A stretch of 64,000 nucleotides of DNA from Batillaria attramentaria (lineage: Eukaryota > Mollusca > Gastropoda > Batillariidae). The translations under genes and the position numbers were made by a program. The DNA lies in contig JACVVK020000209.1 in assembly GCA_018292915.2 (NCBI GenBank), positions 393,501 to 457,500 of the forward strand, in the 5' to 3' direction. Numbering within the stretch: position 1 is the first letter of the stretch; each line of letters starts with the position of its first letter. Below are positions 24,784-34,626 of this stretch, in pieces. The notes under the pieces are model-generated. The model searched no databases. It was given only the letters and a program-made list of their open reading frames with translations, and was not told the origin of the DNA.

Positions 24784-25666
24784 GGGATACTCAGATTTAC
24801 AGATTTAGGGGGAAAAGATAAGAAAAACAACTCTAGTGTGCACAAGATAGTTATAATCTGAAGAAGATTGTGTGAACTACCTACTTACGTACATGCGCTC
24901 TGTATTGTATATTGTGTTTGTATTGTACTTCTGTTAATGTGAAATATATATGTATATGTGTGAAAAAAAAAACAAAAAAAAAACAGAATAAAAAATAGAT
25001 TACAAGAAGAAAAAAGAACTCTTTGCTTTGTGTCTTTTTTCAAAGGTAGGCAACTTCTTCGATGGAAACATATCTCTGAACTACAGCCAGACAGAAGCCT
25101 ACCCTCCGGACACTACAGGCCCGGTCACGTGGGATAATCTTGCGCCTGCGCAGTGTAGTGACGACGTGGACTGCCTCGAGTGTAGAAGGACTGACCTTGC
25201 GGAAAGCGCTCTCATCGTTGAAGGGGATTTCTACTTCGTCGCAATGGTGCCCGTCCACACGAGCGATCCCGATAACCCGCTTCAGTGCGGAGCCATACGT
25301 CCGGATCTCGGAGCAGATTTCGTTGAAAGCATCCTGTTCGCGCTGGATAAGGTTGGATGACTTCACGAGGGTGGGTGGGGTAGGTGGGTGGGTGTTTAGG
25401 GTGGGTGGGTGTGTTTGGGGGTTTAACGTCCTTTTCCACCACATACGGGTGATATCAAAGACGGGGCAACGATGAAAATGCCAGCACAAATATTTGGCCC
25501 CAGCCGGGATACGAACTCACGACCCGAGCATTGGAAGTCCAACGCTCTACCATTCGGCCACCCCGGCTCCCCTGGGTGTGTAGGAGTTTTACGTCCTTCC
25601 ACTACGTAGGATGACTTCACGAATAGCTGCTAGTAGTTAAAAAAATTATTTCTTATCGTTTGGATA

Positions 25667-25753
<87 letters not shown>

Positions 25754-26143
25754 TGAGTGCGCGCGTGTGTCCCGGGGCAGCGGAGGCCGTGTATGATGCT
25801 GCACATTCTGTGATTGTAGTTAAATGTAAGTGTGGAGGAAAGTTGCTCGTGTTTCTGTGTGTGAGTGAGGGTGTGTCGACTGTTAGGCGCCCTGAGCTCC
25901 TGCTGGAGGGAGTGCGTCCCTTAAATACCCATTATTATTATTGTTATTGTTGTCAGAGCAACCTTCTGTCTTAGCTTGTATTCATGGGCAGCCATATTTT
26001 GATAGCGTAAGTTTAAACCTATAACTGCCGCAGAATTACGGTATGTCGAGCACCTTCGATCAAACAGAACTTCTAGTAGCTGCCACTCTGTCACTTTCAA
26101 TTTTGAATCTTCGTTTCTTTGCTGCTTTTTTTTTCTTTTTTTT

Positions 26144-26175
<32 letters not shown>

Positions 26176-27894
26176 TCTGTCGGTTATACTATTGTTACAA
26201 CTGTTGCTGTGTTTTTGGTTTGGTTGATTGCAGTAATAGTATTTTATTCTACAACAGCTTCGAAGTTTACTCGTCATAAGAATGAAGCACTGTTTTTCTC
26301 CTATATTTTCCTCTTCAGGTTAACGAACCAGACGGACGTTTCAGCAGTATCATGAAGGGTAAAAAAACTAGGCGCCGTGATTCTAGACTCCTGTTTCAAC
26401 GCCCTCTCGGTCAAAGAAAAGCTGATTCAGCTTCACAAAGGAAGATTACGGACTCCTCGTGGTGTTGTGGACGTTTCTGCCATCGTACCCCAAATTGCCG
26501 GCTACATTGGCGGATTCTTCAGTGACGTCAGTTTCGCCATGTCCGATATCCTGACCCTTCTGAACCGCCCTGCCTACGTCCACTTCAGCCCGACGTCTGT
26601 AAGTCCCAAGCTTAGCGACCGGCAGGAGCATCCGTACTTCATGAGGCTGACGGTACCAGCTAACAGTGAGATCACGGCCATGTTGGACATCCTCAACACT
26701 GTGAACGCCAGTTTCGTCCAGATCATCTTCAACCCTGATGATGCTTACTCGGTCGACTTGACGCAGGTGACTACAGTTTACCCTTTAACGTTATGTCGGA
26801 CGAACTGTGGTTGTGTTTCTGGGTATTCGATCTTGATTTAAGTTTTGCATGTACCGTGACTAGCGGTGTCACTTGTGCTTAAACTGCACTGACCCGGGTG
26901 AAGCCATAAGTGTCCCGGGTGAAGCATTACGTGTCCCGATTGAAGTGATAGGTGTCCCGGGTGAGTTAGTTAGTTAGTTATTTAAGGCTTAACGCCGCGC
27001 AAGCAACAAAGACTAATTCGCGGCTAGGTGTTCCGGGTGAAGCGATACGTGCCCCGGGTGAGGGTGGGCGAGTGGGTGGGGTAGATGTTTGGGAGTTTAA
27101 CGTCCTTTTCCACCACGTAATGTCCCGAGTAAAGCGTTAAAGTGTCCCGGGTGAAGCGTTAAGTGTCCCGGGTGAAGCGTTAAGTGTCCCGGGTGAAGCA
27201 TTCAGTGTCCCGGGTGAAACATTCAGTGTCCCGGGTGAAGCATTAAGTGTCCCGGGCGAAGCGTTAAAGTGTCCCGGGTGAAGCATTAAGTGTCCCGGGT
27301 GAAGCATTAAGTGTCCCGGGCGAAGCGTTAAATGTCCCGCGCGAAACTTGGAAGTGCCCTGGAAGGGGAGTTTATCTGGCATGTTACAACGGGAAAACAT
27401 GTTTGCACACGAGAATTGGCGGCCAGTTCGCTGAGATATTTAACCAGTTCCAACTACCTCAACTTATGAGTGAAATGTGTTTGTGTCAAGCTTTGTTGTT
27501 CTTGTTTAGTGGGGAATTAATTTTACTCTAGCACCGCAGGGTGGACATGCAGTATATTCTGGACTCCAGCATAGTAAGAAAACGGGTGTAGGTCGATAAA
27601 ACCAAAACCCATAATTATACACTTCTGTTGCAATCATGATAAAGCATGACAGTTAAGTGTAAAATAGTTGCCATATATATGTGATGGACGTACAATTGCA
27701 GGAATTTGAATCTGAAGCACTGAAGCGAAACGTGTGTGTGGCCCAGACGGTCCGGGTGCCGGTGAAGAGTAAGATAAGTCAGTATTACCCCATTCTGGAC
27801 ACACTGCGTGTGAAGAATTCCGCCAGGCTTGTCATCGTTATCCTTCAGTACGAGCAAGTCATCAAGGTATTTTTTCCTGGAAGATAAATGGAGC

Positions 27895-27985
<91 letters not shown>

Positions 27986-29102
27986 CATATAGATTTGTTG
28001 AATAGACGTATTGCCTGTGGGACAAAAGAACGTCTGAATCGTTCGGTGCTACACTTAACAGCCACAAGTCGAGAACTAAAACTACTCTGTTGTGCTTAAA
28101 ATGTGCTGAAGAGGGGGTGAGTGTCATTGGTCATGATGGCATGTGTTTTGTGAGTAGTGCTGCACTCAGCCATATCAACCAGGGAGTCGAGGCTAAAGCC
28201 TACACAAGAAGTGGCTGTCTTTACAATCTTTAATTGTCACTCTTTAATTTAAATATTTAATCAATGCGATTATAATATTATTCGGACCGAAACGAGTTAT
28301 TGCACTCCCCCCCCCCCCAACACACACATACACGAGAGCAAGATTTAGCCAGCAAATGAGCTAGTTAAACTAGTCAGTTATTCACTTTCTTTGCGTGTTC
28401 TCTCGTCAGGTCATGGAGGCTATGGTGGAAGTTCTAACGGCGGAAGACAGATTCCTCTTCCTGGGCAGTGAAGCGTGGGCTGGGAGACTGGAAGTGGTGC
28501 GTGGCAGGTCACGCCTCAGCGGATCCATCACCCTTGCCGAGGAGATCGCCCTCGACCAGAACTTCACGACCTACTTTCGCCACACGAACCCTGTGACGTC
28601 ACGAAACTTCTGGCTTCGTGACTACTGGGAGGCCAAAGAGAACTGCTTCTTCGACGGCAGTTTCCAGCGGAAGGACAAGTCCTCTCAGTGCCCAGATGAC
28701 GTTCAGATGAGATATGACCAGGACCCCTGGGTCTCGTACTTTGTACAGGCCGTCTACGCCTTTGCGGAGGGCGTCGGAAACGCTTTGAGGTCGGCATGCA
28801 GCGAATCTGCCACGACGTTGTGCGCTTCCCTCAAGTCTGAGCAGATTGTTAGTACGAAACCTTTCTCTGTTATGAAAGTGTCGTTCGTCTTCCACCCTAT
28901 TACTGTATTACACCGTATCCCGGCTGGGGCCAAATATTTGTGCTGGCTTTTTCATCGTTGCCCCGTCTTTGATATCACCCGTATGTGGTGGAAAAGGATG
29001 TTAAACCCCCAAACACACACCCCACCCACTCCACCCTATAACTGCGAATTAGTTTTAAAGCTATTTTGTTCATTTATCCATTTACCCAATATGACGACTG
29101 AA

Positions 29103-29176
<74 letters not shown>

Positions 29177-30532
29177 TCTCTCTCTCTCTCTCTCTCTGCG
29201 TGTGTTGGGGGAAGGGGGGGGGGGGCGGTCAAAATTAATCAAACCGACGTAACAATCATGCTGTTTGCGCCAGCAGTTTAGAGTCGTGTGGCTTAACCGG
29301 CTGAACGTCGGACTCCAGATCAGAAGCTTAAGGGTTCGGAACCCCATCAGAACCAAAATGTGGGCGGGTTTACCCCATCCATCGTTAATCCACATATCCC
29401 AGCGTTTTATCTAGCCAGTACATTCAGCTCTGTTTGTGGAACTCAGGTGAACCACATGAAGGAGGTGAGGCTTGATCTGTTCAACACAGGAGAGGAGCGG
29501 CCCGTGTTTGACTCCAACGGTGATGGGGAGAACGGATACAAGGTGATGCAGGCTGTCAAGAACCCTCAGACTGGGCAGCTCGCCTACAGACAGGTAGCTA
29601 CCAATACTTTATCAGATCAATCTCTGTCACACTTAACCTTCGCCGTACGTCGCCTAAAAACTTGCGCGCCGTACGTCGGGGGTACAAACGCACCCACACA
29701 TTAAAGAAGAAAACTTGCGCCCCGTACGTCGTGGGTACAAACGCACCCATACTTTAAAGAGGAAATCTTGCGCGCCGTACGTCGTGGGTGCAAACGCATC
29801 CATGCTTTTAAATAAGGAAAAAGCGTACGATAATCAACGTTTTTGTTTCCTTTTTTTAAAGCATGGATGGTTTTGCACCCACGACGTACAGCGAGGGTTA
29901 AAACGCACGACGTGTAGAGCTCATCAACCTGGTCTCCTTTCTGGTTTTGGATATTCGCAGTGAATATTGGTGTGAAAACTTTCATAGCCATCAGAACAAA
30001 ATGTGCTGTTAGCGCTTTAGAAAAGGATCGGAATAAGAAAATCGTAGTTTGAACTTTGTGGTTGTTCTGTTCATTGTATTCTTCCAAACCCCTAATGTCC
30101 AGTAACTTGGTGATTCCTTCAGTTGACTGTCTGTATAACTTTCTTGCCCGAAGATTTGACTTTTAAAAGTGTTAAAGACTGCGTTGATACATCCGTCATT
30201 GTCGGATACAAATCTGCTGAAATTTGAGACAGGCTTGGCCAAAGAGGGGTCTGAACATGTTTGGTGGGGTTTGAACATGCATGCTTGGTGTAGCCTGAAC
30301 AGGCGTGATGGGGTCTAAACAGGCTTGGTGGGGTCTAAACAGGCTTGGTGGGGTCTGAACAGGCTAGTTCGCGTCTGAACAGGCTCAGTGGGGTCTAACA
30401 GGCTTGGTGGGGTCTGAACAGGCTAGTTGGCGTCTGAACAGGCTTAGTGGGGTCTAAACAGGCTTGGTGGGGTAAGGTTTGGTGGAAGAGGGTTTGAACA
30501 GGCCTGGTGGGGTGTGAACATGCTTGGTTGAA

Positions 30533-30565
<33 letters not shown>

Positions 30566-33500
30566 ATAGAGACTTGATATGGTGCACGGCGTCTAGGGAG
30601 AGGTTTCCGCAAAAAGATAGAAGAAAAAGGTTTTGAAAAGGCTTGGTGGTGTCTGAACAGGCTTGGTCAAAGAGAAATTTTACTGTTTGTGGAAGAAAAA
30701 TAAACACCGCACTTTCTGCCAGTCATTTGTTGTCAATGCGGATATTGCTGATAATAAAACAATACGCCTGTGTTTTCGTGCTTCATGTGAACTACCTATT
30801 TTACCAGCCCCTTTTTCCATAAATTAGGTGGGGACGTGGAGTGCCGGGAAGGGCCTGGAGCTAACGGTGTCAGTGACGGACCTTGCCAACGCCTTGCCTG
30901 CCGATTTGAAAACCAGGGGTTTCAACTCCCGTTGCACCAGCACTGTCGACTGTAATGAGTGCCCTGCCGCGAACAAATCAGCCAGGTAAGCAGAACCCGA
31001 GTGTTATGGGAGGTGACTGGTTTTCTCGACAAATAAAGGGGGCGGTCGGTGCATTGTCTAGTGGTTAAGAGACTTGTCACCAATGCGAGAGGTCAGAGGT
31101 TCGAGTCCCACTCGGGACAAAGAATTTCTCCTTCTCGTATGTGGCACCGTTCATTCAGGCCGATCGTCGGGGGTTCTCTCCGGGTACTCCGGCTTCCTCC
31201 CCCCCCCTCTGCTTTGGAAATGTTCAGCCCACCAAATTTGAAAAAAATAAATGCAATTCTAAATTCCGAAATTTAAATAGCTGAGCTGACCCTTCGCACC
31301 ACGTGATTGAAATGTGTTTATGTCCAGTGTGTGAGAGAATGCGTGTGATTCACGTAAGCGTGCGTGTTGGGTTCAGTTCGCGGCGCTTTGAGCCGATTCA
31401 TGAAACTGGGGTAAAGCGCCTATACAATACTTATTATTATTATTATATATTAAAGACAATAATGTGGAACGACAACAGTGACAATAGGAATAAAGACAAT
31501 ACATACGCTACTGTAAATGTATTTGACGCAGTGGTGTGGAAATGACACGTGTTTGCCAAACGACGGAGCTTTTGCCATTGACCTCTCATGTGGTTCTTTG
31601 GTTGTTGGTTTATTTGTTGCATAGCCAAACGACAAAAACTTATGACAGAGTCAATCGATTTAAAGTCGCCCACAAAGTAATCGAAAACACAATAATGTGT
31701 ATGTATGCATATGAAAATCACAGGAATTTTGTTTCTCTTTCCCTTTCATTTTTATATTTTTTTCCCGATGGGATGTAATGGTTGAATTGCAGAGTATTTA
31801 TGCTTTATGTTTACAATGACGACAAAGAAGGGAAAGATCTAACTGAAGAAAAAAGTTTTTTTGTTTTTTTGGTTTTTTTGTTTTGAATTTTGAATTTTGA
31901 ATCAAATCCTTGAGGTATTGGGGGAAATAGTTTAACTCTCTCTGTACTTAGAGTTTTTCCCCAGTAGCATTCTTACAGATAGTTGCTTTCCTTTGACTTG
32001 TAGAAACCCCCTTTGCTAGCACTGTATTTGGTTCCGCACTTTGTGACTGTGAATAACAATAGAAAGTTGGCGATCCCATCAATCGGACCTCAGCAGTCAG
32101 TCGTTGTGAACGTTAAGGCTCCAAATGGGGATTCTCCTCACAAAGAGAGTTAAAGCAGACACTCATTTCTGCTCCTTTGTAGAGGTATTTTAAATATTTT
32201 AAAACATCCACACAAGTAATCTGTTGTGTCATTTCAGCGTGTCGGGTGGAGACGACAGCCAGACGCTTCCTTTAATACCTGCCGTCGTCGTCATCGCTGT
32301 ACTGGGTGTCGCCTGCATCGTCTTGATCATCGTCACCATTCTTGCATGCCGACGAGGAACGCCGAAGGCCGAGTCAGTGCCTCCGAGTTTGCGGTTTGAA
32401 AACGGTAGGGATGCATTTTTTTTTGTAGATAATAGTAGGAATGCATTTCTTTTGTAGACAATAGTAGGAATGCAATTCTTTTGTGGACAGTCGTAGGAAT
32501 GCATTTCCTTTGTAGACAATAACAGGAATGCATTTCTTTTGTAGACAATAGTAGGATTGCCTTTCCTTTGTATAAAATAGTAGAATGCATTTCTTTTGTA
32601 GACCATCGTAGGAATGCATTTCTCTTGTAGAAAATAGTAGAAATGTATTAATTGTCCTTTGTTGAAAACAGTAGTGGACACTTGCTTTGTAGACAATAGA
32701 GAAAATGGACCATGCTGATTGAAATCTCGCGTGAAGTCAACAGAAGAGAAGTGGGCGTTGTCACGGTGTAGCGCCACCCAGCTACCTAATTTCTAGTTTG
32801 CTGGGGAAGGAGAGCTGTAGGATATGGCCTGAAAGCCCCCCTCCACCCCCTCCCCCTCAAAAAAAAAATATCAAAAAAATCATACATACCACACCTCCAT
32901 CGTGAACCGAATCTACATCAATGTTGCTATATCAACCATGACGGCCATTCAGTAACGCATTTTCTATAATCGGACGTTGATTGGTTGCAGATTTAACGTC
33001 CTTTTACAGCATACACGTGCAATGTCAAAGACGGGGCAACGAGGAAAATGCCAGCACAATTTTCCCCAGCAGGGATTCGAACTCACGGCACGAGCATTGA
33101 AAGTCCAACGCTTTAACAGGTCGATGATTTTCGGCTTTTCGCTAACGTCGGACGCTCTACCTATAAGCTCTTACCAGTTCAGCCATTTTGGACAAAAGTG
33201 CTCCCAACTACCGCCACTCAACATGCTAGGCTCATTTTGTAAAAAAAAAAAAAAAAAAAGAAAGAAAAAAAAAAAAGGATAGGTATTGGGTGGAGCTGTA
33301 CCGCGGCGACGCGCTTCCCCCGGGGGAGGCAGCCCGAATTTCCCGAAATCGATAATAAAGTAGTAAAAAAAAAGAAGTCATTTTTAACGTGTTTCCTGGT
33401 CGTCTTTGAGTATTTTTAGTGTAGTTAAACAGTATGCTTCAAGAAGTATACAGTAATTCCTTGTCAGCGACTGGGGATGAACCATCCGACTTCGGAGTCG

Positions 33501-34530
33501 GATATTAAGGCCTCTATGTTCGTAACACCGCTGAGATGGAAAACTGTCGGTTTCGAAGTTCTATGGTTGTTTACCAGATACAAGAATGTTTCATTTGGCC
33601 ATTGCGACCATTTTGGCGACTTTGTGTGGCTTCTAATGTTACAGAAATACGATGTTCTTTGAGCCTATGGCCCAATTTTGACCAGACTGGGACTCGAAAA
33701 ACCTGATTAAAATAGCAACCAATCAGCGTCGTCTAGCTGGTCCTCAGTCCGCAACGAAAATAACGTCCGTCTGCTCAGTACGCGGTACACTTCTAGAACA
33801 ACATATACGCTGGCCAGAGTCACCACAAGGGTTTCAGATGTTGTACTGTGACCCAAGTGACTGATTCTGATGCACAGGTTCAGCGCACTTCATGAAAAAT
33901 TTTCCGCACGCTGTTGTACGCCTGTCATACCTATTGAGACTGTAAGGGGAGTGAACTGGTAGGAGCGCCGCTATACTAACGTGTATGTGACATTATTCTC
34001 GCTTCTGGACTCGTAACCTTATGCTCTCGTAACTGTATTCTTTGCGCCTTCGTGTAGTTTCTTTTTGATAACTTTGTGAGCCTCTGCATATCATAACGCG
34101 TTGTGCGGCCCGCCAGTGAAAAAACAAAAACAAAAAAAAAACTCCTGAAAATACCCAAGCGAAATATGAAAACTGTCGGTGAACGTTCTTTCTTTGAAAC
34201 ACGTTTTGCCAGTCCATACTCATCCCACACTTTCCCACAAAATCAAGAAGCTATAAGGCAATCTGGCCTTGAAAAAACAACTACTACGCCTTGTGTTCAG
34301 TCGTGTGATATTTGGAGGGGTACTACACACTATACATATCTATGTCAGTTTAGGAGGGTAGTGTTCTATTTGCGTTATGCGCATGGCACGAGATAGTACG
34401 TAACATCGGCTGTTTTAGTCGGGTCCAGCATTTTAGCCAGATGTTTCTGGCGTTAATTTTATATTTGACGGACGTACCGTGGGAGATACTTCTTCAGAGA
34501 ACTCGTCCAGTGGTCGGGGTAAAGTGTGAC

Positions 34531-34626
<96 letters not shown>

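Noticed and set aside
26920..27345. CRISPR-like regular repeats
   Set aside because: Units are contiguous with no unique spacers, and the setting is eukaryotic intron.
32229..32777. 182-codon minus-strand frame with LLLSTKEMHS repeats
   Set aside because: It is the antisense of the 29 bp minisatellite and of receptor exon 12.
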